Of a stretch of 64,000 bases of DNA, positions 16,769 through 25,991 are shown piece after piece. Position numbers and translations under genes: made by a program. Positions within the stretch are counted from its first letter, which is position 1. Every line of letters begins with the position of its first letter. Where the stretch lies: positions 170,568 through 234,567 of the forward strand of contig NZ_QWEH01000005.1 of the NCBI RefSeq assembly GCF_003515705.1, given 5' to 3'. Origin of the DNA: Oceanobacillus profundus (lineage in GTDB: Bacteria; Bacillota; Bacilli; Bacillales; Amphibacillaceae). The notes under the pieces are model-generated. The model was not told the origin of the DNA. It was given only the letters and a program-made list of their open reading frames with translations, and made no database searches.

Positions 16769-17497
16769 CTAATAATCCAACGGGCCACCCGACTCTAAAA
16801 CCCGCATTCGATACGCATTCATCGCCGTTTCTGCAAGCTGATCCATTAAATTATAGTTGGCATAGGCACCGACAATTGCCCCAAAGCCGGGAATTAATTG
16901 GAACATCTTGATTAAGTCAATATGATCCCGGTATTCTTGTTGGAATACGCGCCAGTCCATGTCGACAAGCTTATCCTTTTGATTCTCCCAGTTCTCAACA
17001 ATAAACAATGTCTCTCTTCGCTTGTCTTCACTAGAGAACGCAAGCTGAAAAATATGAAGAAGAAATAAACGTTCTTCATACTTGCTCGTGTCAAACCCAT
17101 AAACTGCTGCTGCTTCAAAAAGGAATTTCATTTTAATGGTCAACAGCAATGGAAAATCCGCAGCTCCAAGCAAAATGCCGCCAGCTCCGGTTCCCGCACC
17201 TTCTATTACTGCTGTTTTGCGATACGAGGTATGTTTTTCTCTTAGCAGCTCGTCCCGTTCAGCAAGACCGCCAGTTATTGCGAGCTGTTTTTTCGTCGTC
17301 CAATTTGAGCCGACCAACGTTGCCTTAACCATATGTTTAATACTATCTGTAACAATCCCATGTACTTTCTCTGGAATCCAACTATTTATTTTATTTTGTG
17401 CCTGTTTAGATAACTTATTGAACATCCCAGACCGCTTCATAATCTTTAATCGCCAAGCCTGGACCTCTTCATATGCTTTCATTTCATAATCTTTCAT
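16769..17497 (-). CDS. EcsC family protein
   Basis: About 242 aa. Recognisable EcsC-family features: a helical N-terminus, GGLAERDELLREKHTSYRKTAVIEGAGTG, the glycine-rich hydrophobic stretch GAGTGAGGILLGAADFPLLLTIKMKFL, and PGFGAIVGAYANYNLMDQLAETAMNAYRMR near the end. B. subtilis EcsC accompanies the EcsAB transporter, but no such transporter is here; this is a stand-alone paralogue of unknown role, probably membrane-associated. Start 17497 (AGAGGA 10 nt upstream) is preferred over 17518. Confidence 0.8.
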   Translation of the reverse strand: MKDYEMKAYEEVQAWRLKIMKRSGMFNKLSKQAQNKINSWIPEKVHGIVTDSIKHMVKATLVGSNWTTKKQLAITGGLAERDELLREKHTSYRKTAVIEGAGTGAGGILLGAADFPLLLTIKMKFLFEAAAVYGFDTSKYEERLFLLHIFQLAFSSEDKRRETLFIVENWENQKDKLVDMDWRVFQQEYRDHIDLIKMFQLIPGFGAIVGAYANYNLMDQLAETAMNAYRMRVLESGGPLDY

Positions 17498-17630
17498 TAT
17501 TAAATCATCCTCTTGCATTATTATATGTAGTTATACGTTATGCAGAAGGAAATAGTTCCATTTATCATAATCATTCTTATTAAGCTGAAAAACACTTTTC
17601 TAAATCCAAATAACTCTATTGATAGAAAAA

Positions 17631-17661
17631 AAACGGCTAAGCCAATTTGACCTAACCGTTT
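17631..17661 (-). terminator. intrinsic terminator of the doxX gene
   Basis: On the minus strand a 15-bp stem (17631-17645 / 17647-17661), including three G-U pairs, is followed by seven T. It pairs fully only as minus-strand RNA, which gives the direction. Confidence 0.8.
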
Positions 17662-17682
17662 GATTGTTTAAAAAGCTATTCG

Positions 17683-18240
17683 TTATTTGCGCCTTATACT
17701 CCATGGAGTTCCAAGCTTTGGCAATGCCCAGCGATCAACACCATACCAGCCAGCAACCTTCCATGCTAACACCAATAGCATTGCAATTAGGAGCATTACT
17801 GGATTTGAGCTAACTGTACCTGCAAGTAAAAATGAAATATTCATAAGTGCACCAAAAAAAGCAGCAATTCCAGTTAAGAAACCGACAATTAATCCAATTC
17901 CAACTAACAATTCTCCCCAAGCAACGATGTAAGAAAATATGCTTGCATTCGGAATGATAACCGAATCCAAGAACCAAGCATACCACCCCGCTACTCCACC
18001 TTCTTCAGCAAGTGACATTACACCCGTCATGTAGCCTTCAAGGGCAACTCCGGCATTAGATCCTGTCCAAGCATCGTCCGTTACTTTACCAAATCCAGAA
18101 GTAACCCATGTATAGCCAATATAAACACGTAATATAAGCCAAATCCAAGCGGACTTTGTATTGGAAAATAACCACCTAGATAATGGGTTTTCTTCTATAA
18201 ATACTTCTTTTCCATACTTAGAATCTCGTAATTCTACCAT
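17683..18240 (-). CDS. DoxX family membrane protein
   Basis: 185 aa, four membrane helices (about 28-48, 100-122, 124-145, 147-165). LRVYIGYTWVTSGFGKV at the first helix and WGELLVGIGLIVGFLTGIAA are typical of DoxX/DoxD. Some relatives are thiosulfate:quinone oxidoreductase subunits, others have unknown redox roles; here no partner subunit is adjacent, so the specific reaction cannot be named. RBS AGGAGG lies 6 nt before the ATG. The 317-bp gap upstream (18241-18557) contains promoters presumably, but I see no RNA element there. Confidence 0.82.
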   Translation of the reverse strand: MVELRDSKYGKEVFIEENPLSRWLFSNTKSAWIWLILRVYIGYTWVTSGFGKVTDDAWTGSNAGVALEGYMTGVMSLAEEGGVAGWYAWFLDSVIIPNASIFSYIVAWGELLVGIGLIVGFLTGIAAFFGALMNISFLLAGTVSSNPVMLLIAMLLVLAWKVAGWYGVDRWALPKLGTPWSIRRK

Positions 18241-18557
18241 TTTATCTCCTCCTAAATATTTGTCTTACTATTCCTATAATATCCCCATTTTTCGACATAT
18301 GAAACATCATGACCAACTACTTACGAAAACTTTATACTTGTCCATTTATTTAAAAATACTGTATAAGCATCGTATGAATTCAGTTAAAGAAAAAAGGCAA
18401 AGTAAATGACATCTATTACAGAGTTTGCATATACTAATCGATACAATCCAATTTCACAAGGAAGTGAAAAGTATTAAATAAATATAATCCAAGGAAATAA
18501 AATTGAAGCTAGAGCCTTTTTTAATTATACTAAATGAGAGTGAAAGGAGATTTTACA

Positions 18558-19313
18558 ATGGGACAAATAAACCTAGAATCAAAAGCTTTTTCTATTTTAA
18601 AAGATAAAATTGAATTAATACGATCTGAGGATCGAGCTATATATTTAGTAGGACCAATCCAGCTTCCGGTGAACTTATATGGAGAGACTGTTGTCTTTCA
18701 GTGGTACTGTTGGTTGAATTGCGAGGAAATTACGGAGGATTACCAAAAGATAATAGATAAACTATCTACCGCAAACCTGGCAGAATTTCAGCAATCCAGC
18801 GTCCTCGTTTATGGAGACTTTAAGAATGGAGACGATGCGCTAATCCGTATGCACTCCATTTGCCACACTGGGGATATTTTTGGCAGTAAGCGTTGTGACT
18901 GCGGCTTCCAATTAAAGGAATCCTTGAAGAAAATTAAAGAGCACGGGACTGGTGCATTATTCTATTTAGCGAATCATGAAGGAAGAGGTATTGGTCTATT
19001 TAGCAAAGCAATGGCTTATGTGCTGCAGGAAAACGGCTATGATACAGTAGAAGCTAATGAACAGCTTGGATTCGTGAATGACTCAAGAAACTATGATGAT
19101 GCTATTCGTGTTCTAAAAACTTTACGCACAAAACCAGTAACGTTAATTACAAATAATCCATTAAAGCTGGAAGCATTGGAGAATGCTGGCATGCATGTAT
19201 CTGGGCGCACACCGCTTTGGGGAGATGTTTCGGAGTACAACGAAAAATACTTGCAAACGAAGATTACAAAATCCGGTCATCTCAAAGAAGAAAGGACTTG
19301 CTTGAATGACTAA
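18558..19313 (+). CDS. ribA: GTP cyclohydrolase II, stand-alone form
   Basis: 251 aa. The zinc cysteines are present in SICHTGDIFGSKRCDCG, followed by the catalytic HEGRGIGL loop and TNNPLKLEAL. GTP cyclohydrolase II opens GTP to 2,5-diamino-6-ribosylamino-pyrimidinone phosphate. In Bacillus riboflavin operons this domain is usually fused to RibB; here the N-terminal 100 residues are unlike RibB and carry no DHBP synthase motifs. ATG 18558 follows AAAGGAGA; an ATG at 18534 lacks an RBS. It overlaps ribD by 8 nt. No FMN riboswitch precedes it, suggesting a role apart from housekeeping riboflavin synthesis. Confidence 0.88.
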   Translation: MGQINLESKAFSILKDKIELIRSEDRAIYLVGPIQLPVNLYGETVVFQWYCWLNCEEITEDYQKIIDKLSTANLAEFQQSSVLVYGDFKNGDDALIRMHSICHTGDIFGSKRCDCGFQLKESLKKIKEHGTGALFYLANHEGRGIGLFSKAMAYVLQENGYDTVEANEQLGFVNDSRNYDDAIRVLKTLRTKPVTLITNNPLKLEALENAGMHVSGRTPLWGDVSEYNEKYLQTKITKSGHLKEERTCLND

Positions 19314-20403
19314 CGATGCATTTTATATGGATCTCGCTTTAAAAAATGCCCAAGCCATGAAAGGACAAACAGACCCCAATCCCCTTGTTGGTTCTGTCAT
19401 CGTTAATGATAATCGTATCGTTGGTGTGGGAGCACATCTTAAGGCAGGCGAAGCCCATGCTGAAATAAACGCTTTGCGAATGGCTGGCGATAAGGCAAAG
19501 GGCGGTACTATTTATGTAACACTTGAACCTTGTTCCCATCATGGGAGAACTGGTCCATGTGCAGTCGCAATCGCTGAAGCTGGAATTAAAAAGGTTGTCA
19601 TTGCAACACTCGATCCAAATCCGATTGTTGCCGGGAATGGTGTAAAAATTTTAGAAGATGCAGGGATCGAAGTAATTACCGGTGTGATGGAAGACGAAGC
19701 ACGTAAGATGAATGAGGTTTTCAATAAATACATTGTGACGAGAAAACCATTTGTCACTTTAAAGGCCGGAATCACCTTAGACGGAAAAGTAGCTTCCCAT
19801 ACGTTTAGCAGCAAATGGATAACTTCTGAGGAATCAAGGCAGGATGTTCATCAGCTGCGAAGCGAAAATATGGCTATCCTTGTTGGTATTAATACCGTGC
19901 TCAAGGATGATCCTGCACTAACTGCACGAATTCAAAATGGCAGAAACCCCATTCGTGTCATTATGGATTCCAGCCTAAAAATTCCCCTGGAAGCTCAGGT
20001 TATTACGGACAAACAAGCAAAAACAATTATTTTTACTAGTCAGCGCTATGACAAAGAGAAACGGAAAATGTTAGAGGATTTAAATGTAATTGTTGCAGAA
20101 ACAAGTGGCATCGAACATGTAAATCCACTTGAAGTTGTAACGACGCTTGGTGAACAAGGGATCTCTTCTCTATTTATTGAGGGTGGCGGCAATATAAATG
20201 CCACGTTTCTGGAGAATAAGCTTGTCGACAAAGTTATCCTCTATTTTGCACCGAAGCTAATTGGCGGCAAAAATGCACCAACCTTTTTAGAAGGAACGGG
20301 TATCGATCAAATGACCGATGCCGTGAATTTAATTAATACCGATATTCAGCGGATTGGTCAGGATTTTAAATTTATCGGTTACCCGAACTACGATAATGAA
20401 TAA
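19306..20403 (+). CDS. ribD: RibD bifunctional pyrimidine deaminase / reductase
   Basis: 365 aa. The N-terminal deaminase (1-145) has the zinc site HAEINAL and EPCSHHGRTGPC; the C-terminal reductase (146-365) has TLKAGITLDGKVA, GINTVLKDDPALTAR and FIEGGGNINATFL. It deaminates the RibA product and reduces the ribose to ribityl, giving 5-amino-6-ribitylaminouracil 5'-phosphate. Translationally coupled to ribA. Because ribE, ribB and ribH are absent here, the pair may feed another product or boost riboflavin precursor supply. Confidence 0.94.
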   Translation: MTNDAFYMDLALKNAQAMKGQTDPNPLVGSVIVNDNRIVGVGAHLKAGEAHAEINALRMAGDKAKGGTIYVTLEPCSHHGRTGPCAVAIAEAGIKKVVIATLDPNPIVAGNGVKILEDAGIEVITGVMEDEARKMNEVFNKYIVTRKPFVTLKAGITLDGKVASHTFSSKWITSEESRQDVHQLRSENMAILVGINTVLKDDPALTARIQNGRNPIRVIMDSSLKIPLEAQVITDKQAKTIIFTSQRYDKEKRKMLEDLNVIVAETSGIEHVNPLEVVTTLGEQGISSLFIEGGGNINATFLENKLVDKVILYFAPKLIGGKNAPTFLEGTGIDQMTDAVNLINTDIQRIGQDFKFIGYPNYDNE

Positions 20404-20418
20404 CTAAGGAATGATAAG

Positions 20419-20994
20419 GTGAAATTTGGTTTTGATATTGATGATACACTCATTAATTTACGGGAGCATGCCTTCCATCTCTATAATAAAAAATTGAAGC
20501 AAACGGTCGGCATCGATGTCTTTCAAAACATTTCAAGTGTAGAAATCCATGAAGCATTTGGAATATCGGACGACGAAGGAAAAGAAATGTGGAACAGCTC
20601 CTTGGAAGAAATCTATTATACATCATGCCCGATTTTCCCGGGTGCTGTAGAAGCATTACATACACTTACCCGGGCTGGTCACGAGGTTTACTATATTACC
20701 GCTAGACCAAAGGAACATGGCGAACGAACGAAAGCCTGGATGCAACAGCAAGGCTTCCCTGTTGATGATAGTCGATTTTTCTATGGTATGCAAGATGAAG
20801 AAAAGCTGGATATCATCAACCAGCTTGAACTAGATTATTATATAGATGATAAACCAGTCGTACTTGAAACATTGCGAAACAGCACTACCAAGGTCTATGT
20901 AAAAGACCAAAGCTATAACCGCCACTTGCAAGATATTCCAAGGGTAGTTGATTGGACAACTTTCGTAAAGAGCATACTGAATAAAAATAAGTGA
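20419..20994 (+). CDS. HAD hydrolase, NT5C/YqfW-type nucleotidase-like phosphatase
   Basis: 191 aa HAD phosphatase with motif I DIDDT (residues 6-10), motif II ITARP, and motif IV YYIDDKP. It matches the deoxyribonucleotidase-like YqfW/NT5C group, which dephosphorylates small phosphorylated metabolites. Start is GTG 20419 (AAGGA about 10 nt upstream). It follows ribD by 15 nt and ends in the shared terminator. Its position makes it a good candidate for removing the phosphate from the RibD product, a step performed by diverse HAD enzymes; that assignment is inference. Confidence 0.82.
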   Translation: MKFGFDIDDTLINLREHAFHLYNKKLKQTVGIDVFQNISSVEIHEAFGISDDEGKEMWNSSLEEIYYTSCPIFPGAVEALHTLTRAGHEVYYITARPKEHGERTKAWMQQQGFPVDDSRFFYGMQDEEKLDIINQLELDYYIDDKPVVLETLRNSTTKVYVKDQSYNRHLQDIPRVVDWTTFVKSILNKNK

Positions 20995-21026
20995 GCAGGC
21001 TGCATTAAATTGTCTGCTCACTTATT
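20986..21026 (+). terminator. intrinsic terminator of the ribA-ribD-HAD operon
   Basis: Perfect 13-bp arms (20986-20998 and 21014-21026) with a 15-nt loop; the left arm overlaps the stop of the HAD gene. The T content after the stem is moderate. Confidence 0.75.
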
Positions 21027-21150
21027 TATAGTTATGGCGGTTGATTCAGGATTTTTTCTCCTGCGATATATTGCATATTCCAAAATGAGGAATTTTCATG
21101 TATACTATTGATTAAAGCTTTTAAATTTCTTCTGGAGGGTGTGAACTGCA

Positions 21151-21795
21151 TTGCCAATACCAACGAATCACTTAAAACCTGTTCGCTTATCTGCAAAGAA
21201 AAACGCATTCAACCAGCTTCAACAGTGGATTATTGACGGAACCTTACTTCCAGGTGAAAAATTAAATGACACGGAGCTTGCTAAAGCGTTAGGTGTCAGT
21301 AGGACGCCCATTCGCGAATCCTTGCAATTGCTGGAATTCCAAGGCTTTGTAAAAATGTATCCTGGTAAGGCAACACAGGTTACAGAGATAGAAAAGGAGT
21401 CCATTAATGACATTCTTCCACCCCTAGCTGCATTACAGGCATTATCTGCAGAGTTAGCTGTTACAAATTTGACTCAGGAAACGTTGGAATTACTTAAAAA
21501 GACAAATCAGCAATTTTCCGACGCGATTCAGTCAGAAAATTACTATTCTGCCTTGAAGGTTGACGAGCAATTTCACAAAATTATTGTTGATACAGCAGGC
21601 AATACATATATACAAGCAATACTTGATTCCTTACAAGCACATGTACGAAGGCTCTTTTTCCACAATTCCATTGTACTGACTAACAATTCGATTGATGACC
21701 ACTGGAAAATTATTGAGTTAATGGAAAAGAGGGATACCGAAACTCTCTCTGCTGTCATGAATGAAAATTGGCTTCGTACACTGGATGCTTTTTAA
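21151..21795 (+). CDS. GntR family regulator (FCD/FadR type)
   Basis: 214 aa. The winged HTH (residues 10-75) has FNQLQQWIIDGTLLPGEKLNDTELAKALGVSRTPIRESL..LLEFQGFV; the C-terminal FCD helical domain follows, with the metal-binding-type His in DEQFHKIIV and a late DDHWKIIELME. Start appears to be TTG 21151 with GGAGGGTG upstream. No divergent or co-directional metabolic partner is obvious; the next gene (brnQ) is convergent. FCD regulators usually sense organic acids. Confidence 0.9.
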   Translation: MPIPTNHLKPVRLSAKKNAFNQLQQWIIDGTLLPGEKLNDTELAKALGVSRTPIRESLQLLEFQGFVKMYPGKATQVTEIEKESINDILPPLAALQALSAELAVTNLTQETLELLKKTNQQFSDAIQSENYYSALKVDEQFHKIIVDTAGNTYIQAILDSLQAHVRRLFFHNSIVLTNNSIDDHWKIIELMEKRDTETLSAVMNENWLRTLDAF

Positions 21796-21971
21796 TTATA
21801 CCAGACGATTTCGATCTGGCTTCATCGCTACTCACAGCTATGGTGATTCGCTTTTGGTTTAATAATCAGACTCAATTGTAATACAAATTCGCACTTGATT
21901 CGGAGCATAGGTGTGCACTTCTCTCTACTGCCCGCTCTGGCCATCTGTCCAAAACCAGCTCTACATACAAA

Positions 21972-22007
21972 AACCCGAATTCCATTTTTAGGGGATTCGG
22001 GTTTTCA
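21972..22007. terminator. intrinsic terminator of brnQ
   Basis: Perfect 11-bp arms (21972-21982, 21997-22007). On the minus strand the hairpin is followed by a T-run; usable on the plus strand too. Confidence 0.82.
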
Positions 22008-22015
22008 TTTCATTA

Positions 22016-23374
22016 TTAGACTTCCTGTGTTGATCCTACATTAACTACTTTAGCAATAATACCTGTAATAATAATAACAATCGCTGCGGGGAGCAACCAG
22101 CCCAGCCCTTGATTATAGAATGGCAGAACTGATTCATAAAAGTTTAATACCGGGTTCATCCAGCTGAAATTATCTATTCCTAGCGAATCACAAAGTGCCA
22201 CTAAACCATCAAATATACTAATTAAGAATGTAACTGCAATCGCTGCTACATAAACCATACGAGCATGGTTAAATAGTGGAGATACAAATGTCAAAAGCAT
22301 TAATACAATTGCCAATGGATAAAGGAACATTAAAACCGGAATCGAGAAGGTAATAATATTCGCGAGCCCAAAGTTTGCAACAACAAATGTTAACACACTA
22401 AAGAAAACAACCAATACCTTATAGCTAAGCTTTGGAAATAATGTATTAAAATACTCTGCATTGGCTGTTATCAACCCGATTGCTGTTGTTAAACAAGCAA
22501 GGATGATCATGATTGCAAGCATAATAGATCCAAACGTTCCAAAATAATGTGATGCAGCACCACTCAATACTGGACCACCAGTATCAAATAAACCTAGTGT
22601 TTCTGTACTCGTAGCTCCTAGTATTGCAATTCCTACATAAATAATCCCAAGTAGCGTAATTGCAATAACCCCTGTTCTTGCTGTCGCAGAAAGAATTCCA
22701 CTTTTTGAGGTAATACCCAATGCACGAATTGCGTTAATTACGATTATCCCGAACACAAGTGACGCTAAAGCATCCATTGTATTATAGCCTTCCAGGAAAC
22801 CTGTCACAAATGCACCACCTTGATAGGCTTCTTGCGGGTTCTGCATCGCACCCATTGGATTGAATATAGCAACCAACAACAGAATAACAAGCAATACAAC
22901 TAATGCTGGAGCCAATATTTTCCCTACATTGTTGACTATTTTCCCTGGATATAATGAGAATAAAAGTGCTACCGCGAAGAATAGAATCGTGAAAACGAGT
23001 AAACCTGTCTGTTGTGCACCTTCGCTAATAAATGGCGCGATTCCAACCTCATATGCCACCGTCCCTGTTCTTGGAGCTGCAAAGAATGGGCCAATCGTTA
23101 AATAGAGCAATGCCGTGAAGAAAATACCATACACAGGGTGAACTCTGCTAGATAATTCTTGAAGGTTCCTACTACCTGAAAAGCCCATTGCCAGAATCCC
23201 AAGTAACGGCAATCCAACACCTGTTACTAAGAATCCAATAATTGCTGGCCAAATGTTTGACCCTGCATATTGTCCTAACTGTGCTGGGAAAATTAAATTA
23301 CCAGCCCCAAAAAATAATGCAAACAGCATAAAACCGATTGCTAGATATGATGAAAAGGTTATTTTATTATTCAT
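22016..23374 (-). CDS. brnQ: branched-chain amino acid:cation symporter
   Basis: 452 aa with 12 membrane helices, LIVCS family. The start MNNKITFSSYLAIGFMLFALFFGAGNLIFP is diagnostic, with LGQYAG and GFLVTGVGLPLLG following. It imports leucine, isoleucine and valine with Na+ or H+. GGGGGA precedes the ATG by 8 nt. An AT-rich palindrome (23518-23535) lies about 150 bp upstream in the divergent gap shared with the aminotransferase. Confidence 0.95.
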   Translation of the reverse strand: MNNKITFSSYLAIGFMLFALFFGAGNLIFPAQLGQYAGSNIWPAIIGFLVTGVGLPLLGILAMGFSGSRNLQELSSRVHPVYGIFFTALLYLTIGPFFAAPRTGTVAYEVGIAPFISEGAQQTGLLVFTILFFAVALLFSLYPGKIVNNVGKILAPALVVLLVILLLVAIFNPMGAMQNPQEAYQGGAFVTGFLEGYNTMDALASLVFGIIVINAIRALGITSKSGILSATARTGVIAITLLGIIYVGIAILGATSTETLGLFDTGGPVLSGAASHYFGTFGSIMLAIMIILACLTTAIGLITANAEYFNTLFPKLSYKVLVVFFSVLTFVVANFGLANIITFSIPVLMFLYPLAIVLMLLTFVSPLFNHARMVYVAAIAVTFLISIFDGLVALCDSLGIDNFSWMNPVLNFYESVLPFYNQGLGWLLPAAIVIIITGIIAKVVNVGSTQEV

Positions 23375-23517
23375 CGAATGTTCCCCCTCGTCGCTAATTA
23401 AGCTCGTCTATTTAATTAAAATTTTTCGACAATTTACTCGAGCCATGTTCTATTGATTGATGTTGATAATCATACTATTTTCCTAACAAAAATGCAATAT
23501 ATTACAGAATATTTTTT

Positions 23518-23535
23518 GATATTTTTCAAAATATC
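23518..23535. promoter_or_regulatory. AT-rich palindrome upstream of brnQ
   Basis: Perfect 8-bp arms GATATTTT / AAAATATC around a TC centre. It resembles a CodY box only loosely (about six mismatches to the 15-mer by eye). Possible operator for brnQ or mtnE. Confidence 0.3.
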
Positions 23536-23653
23536 CAAACAGATTAGCCACTATAATTTTTTATACGACAATTTTTCATTGCTAGACAGAACCATTAAAA
23601 GATTATAGAATTTACTCAACAATTCATCTTATTAGTAAAGAAGGTCATATCAA

Positions 23654-24823
23654 ATGGAATTTTCGAATCGTTTAAAAGGATTGCCTGCGCAATTTTTTGC
23701 AACACTCGTTCAAAAAGTTACAGCAGCATATGCAGAAGGTCGCGATGTTATTAATCTAGGACAGGGAAATCCCGATCAACCAACCCCTGCTCACATCGTT
23801 AAAGCATTGCAACAATCTGCCCAAGAGCCGATTACACATAAATATTCCCCATTCCGCGGAACAACCGAATTAAAACAGGCAGCAGCTGATTTCTATAAAA
23901 AAGAATACAACGTTGACTTGGATCCGGAAACAGAGGTTGCTATTTTATTTGGAACAAAAATTGGATTAGTAGAATTACCGCTTGCTTTAATGAATGACGG
24001 TGAATTGCTTTTGCTGCCTGACCCTGGCTATCCAGATTATCTATCAGGCGTCGGATTGGCAAATGTGCGTCATGAAACAATGCCATTACTACGAGAGAAT
24101 AATTTTTTACCAGATTATGATAGTCTTAGTTCTAGCCATTTAGATAAAGCAAAACTTCTTTATTTAAATTATCCAAATAACCCTACAGGTGCAACTGCTT
24201 CGAAAGCCTTTTTTGAAAAAACGGTGAAGCTGGGCGAAGAGCACTCCATTGGAATCGTACATGATTTTGCTTATGGAGCAATTGGTTTTGACGGGAATAA
24301 ACCAATTAGCTTTTTGGAGGCAGAAGGTGCAAAGGATGTTGGAATTGAACTTTATACGCTTTCGAAAACGTATAATATGGCCGGCTGGCGTGTCGGATTT
24401 GCAGTAGGCAACAAGGAAATGATAGAGGCAATTAATCTATTACAGGATCATTTATTTGTTAGTATTTTCCCAGCTGTCCAGCATGCTGCAGCTGTCGCGT
24501 TATCAGATGACCAAGCATGTGTTGAAGCGTTAGTTGCACTTTACGAAGGTCGCAGAAATACATTAATAGCTGAATGTCAACGAATCGGCTGGGAAGTCGA
24601 GGCTCCAAAAGGATCCTTCTTTGCCTGGCTGCCAGTTCCGGATGGTTTTACAAGTGAAACATTCGCTGATTTTCTGCTAGAAAAAGCAGATGTGGCAGTA
24701 GCTGCCGGAAATGGCTTCGGATCATTTGGTGAGGGGTATATCCGAATTGGCTTGCTCGTTGAAGAGCAGCGTATCAAGGAAGCTATTCAGCGTATTGAAA
24801 AACTTAATATTTTCCCTAAATAA
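23654..24823 (+). CDS. mtnE: PLP aminotransferase, MtnE-like
   Basis: 389 aa, class I/II aminotransferase fold. INLGQGNPDQPTP, HKYSPFRG, NYPNNPTGA, and the PLP lysine in YTLSKTYNMAGWRVG are present; GYIRIGLL contains the carboxylate-binding Arg. These match B. subtilis MtnE (YkrV), which aminates 4-methylthio-2-oxobutanoate to methionine in the salvage pathway. No other mtn gene is adjacent, but the SAM-riboswitch met transporter lies 1 kb away. A broader aromatic/branched-chain specificity is possible. Confidence 0.78.
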   Translation: MEFSNRLKGLPAQFFATLVQKVTAAYAEGRDVINLGQGNPDQPTPAHIVKALQQSAQEPITHKYSPFRGTTELKQAAADFYKKEYNVDLDPETEVAILFGTKIGLVELPLALMNDGELLLLPDPGYPDYLSGVGLANVRHETMPLLRENNFLPDYDSLSSSHLDKAKLLYLNYPNNPTGATASKAFFEKTVKLGEEHSIGIVHDFAYGAIGFDGNKPISFLEAEGAKDVGIELYTLSKTYNMAGWRVGFAVGNKEMIEAINLLQDHLFVSIFPAVQHAAAVALSDDQACVEALVALYEGRRNTLIAECQRIGWEVEAPKGSFFAWLPVPDGFTSETFADFLLEKADVAVAAGNGFGSFGEGYIRIGLLVEEQRIKEAIQRIEKLNIFPK

Positions 24824-24899
24824 CCAACTCATAAAAGGTGATCGTAAAGTTATAGCTCGATTAAGATCCCCTTTTATGGTTCATTCTTGTTCGGCCACT

Positions 24900-25133
24900 G
24901 AGGCTGGGACAAAAGTATTTTTATGAAATAAAAACCGAACATGATTGGTGCAAATAACTCGCTCCGGAAATATAATTCGCGCATCCAGTGGTGGCTGGTG
25001 ACCCCCCCCTGCGCTATCGCACTACGGTGTCTCACCTATGCCTTACCTCCCGCTGGAGTCTACGTATAATTCCTGCGCTAAGCTTATGCATCGTTCGTCT
25101 TTAACATTAAACACTTCTGTATGTCCCAGCCTC
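24900..25133. repeat. dispersed repeat family A, long copy
   Basis: A 234-bp intergenic element bounded by GAGGCTGGGACA on the left and TGTCCCAGCCTC on the right, a perfect 12-bp terminal inverted repeat. The core matches the copy at 43098-43268, except for an extra segment of about 65 bp (roughly 24993-25057) containing a run of eight C. The right end supplies the stop codon region of the convergent PPC gene. MITE-like or structured-RNA element; no protein coding. Confidence 0.85.
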
Positions 25134-25641
25134 AATTTTTCGATAGGTTATACGTCACGTTCTTTCCATGCTCTACAGGATAAAACTGATTCCCGCCTGT
25201 CTCTTCATCGTACTTTCGGTTGAAGCTCATCCCTTCAATAGCCGTAAGTACAAGGTCTACTGTAATAACGGGGTTTTCCCCTTTTACAAGATGACCGCCG
25301 AAAACATTTCCTTCTTGATCACACATCGTACCGTGAAAGTGAATATCATAGTCACCATCACGCTGACATACAACCCCAGTCCCTTGTAAAAACTCAATTG
25401 GTCCTTGTCTTACCTGCAAATCTCCATAGCCAGCACCAACTTTTGATTCACTATTTGCTATTAAATATAAATAACCGGCTTTCTTAAAGCTGCCAAAACA
25501 GCTGCTGATTACAGCTGATTCAATATCATTTTCTTGACATAGCCGCTCAATTCCGGTTAGAAGATCCGTTTCTGCTAATAACCTAGCCGCAAGAACTGTT
25601 CCTGCTTTCCCTTTTGCAAAATGTGCACGACACAATGACAC
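25132..25641 (-). CDS. PPC-domain (DUF296) protein
   Basis: 169 aa. The PPC/AHL fold spans residues 15-140: LLTGIERLCQENDIESAVISSCFGSFKKA, then FHGTMCDQEGNVFGGHLVKGENPVITVDLVL, where GGHL is the family signature. Prokaryotic PPC proteins form trimers and may bind metal or nucleotide; plant relatives bind AT-rich DNA through a separate hook that is absent here. Start is GTG 25641 with GGGAGAG upstream. Its stop codon (25132-25134) falls at the edge of repeat A, so the original C-terminus may have been altered by the insertion. Confidence 0.78.
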   Translation of the reverse strand: MSLCRAHFAKGKAGTVLAARLLAETDLLTGIERLCQENDIESAVISSCFGSFKKAGYLYLIANSESKVGAGYGDLQVRQGPIEFLQGTGVVCQRDGDYDIHFHGTMCDQEGNVFGGHLVKGENPVITVDLVLTAIEGMSFNRKYDEETGGNQFYPVEHGKNVTYNLSKN

Positions 25642-25790
25642 AATTCATCTCTCCCACTCCCGAAACTGAAAATTCTAATTATCTCAATAATAAGGGGAGT
25701 CCCAAAAGAAATGCAAGAATAAATAAAATAAGTATTGACTGAATTAGAATTATACGTTAATTTAAATAAATAGAATTGAATAGACTACAT

Positions 25791-25948
25791 CTCTTATCAA
25801 GAGTAGCTGAGGGACTGGCCCGATGAAGCTCGGCAACCTTTTATGTTACAGCATAGAAAGGTGCTAAATCCTGCAAAACATAACGTTTTGAAAGATGAGA
25901 GAGGACCTCTGTATATATACAAGCCTCTCTTTCTTTTAAAGAGAGGCT
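25791..25948 (+). promoter_or_regulatory. SAM-I (S-box) riboswitch with terminator
   Basis: The S-box core CTCTTATCAAGAG, TGAGGGACTGGCCCGATGAA and CGGCAACC is intact, with GTGCTAAATCCTGC and closing AAGATGAGAG. A terminator hairpin follows (arms 25922-25932 and 25938-25948). SAM binding should stop transcription before metQ. The metQ start lies 43 nt downstream. Confidence 0.96.
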
Positions 25949-25991
25949 ATTTAATTATCAGCAAGTTTACTATATTACAGGGGGTAACAAA

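Noticed and set aside
18241..18557. FMN riboswitch before ribA
   Set aside because: Conserved RFN motifs were looked for and are absent.
23518..23535. CodY box for brnQ
   Set aside because: Palindromic but roughly six mismatches to the CodY consensus; reported only as a palindrome.
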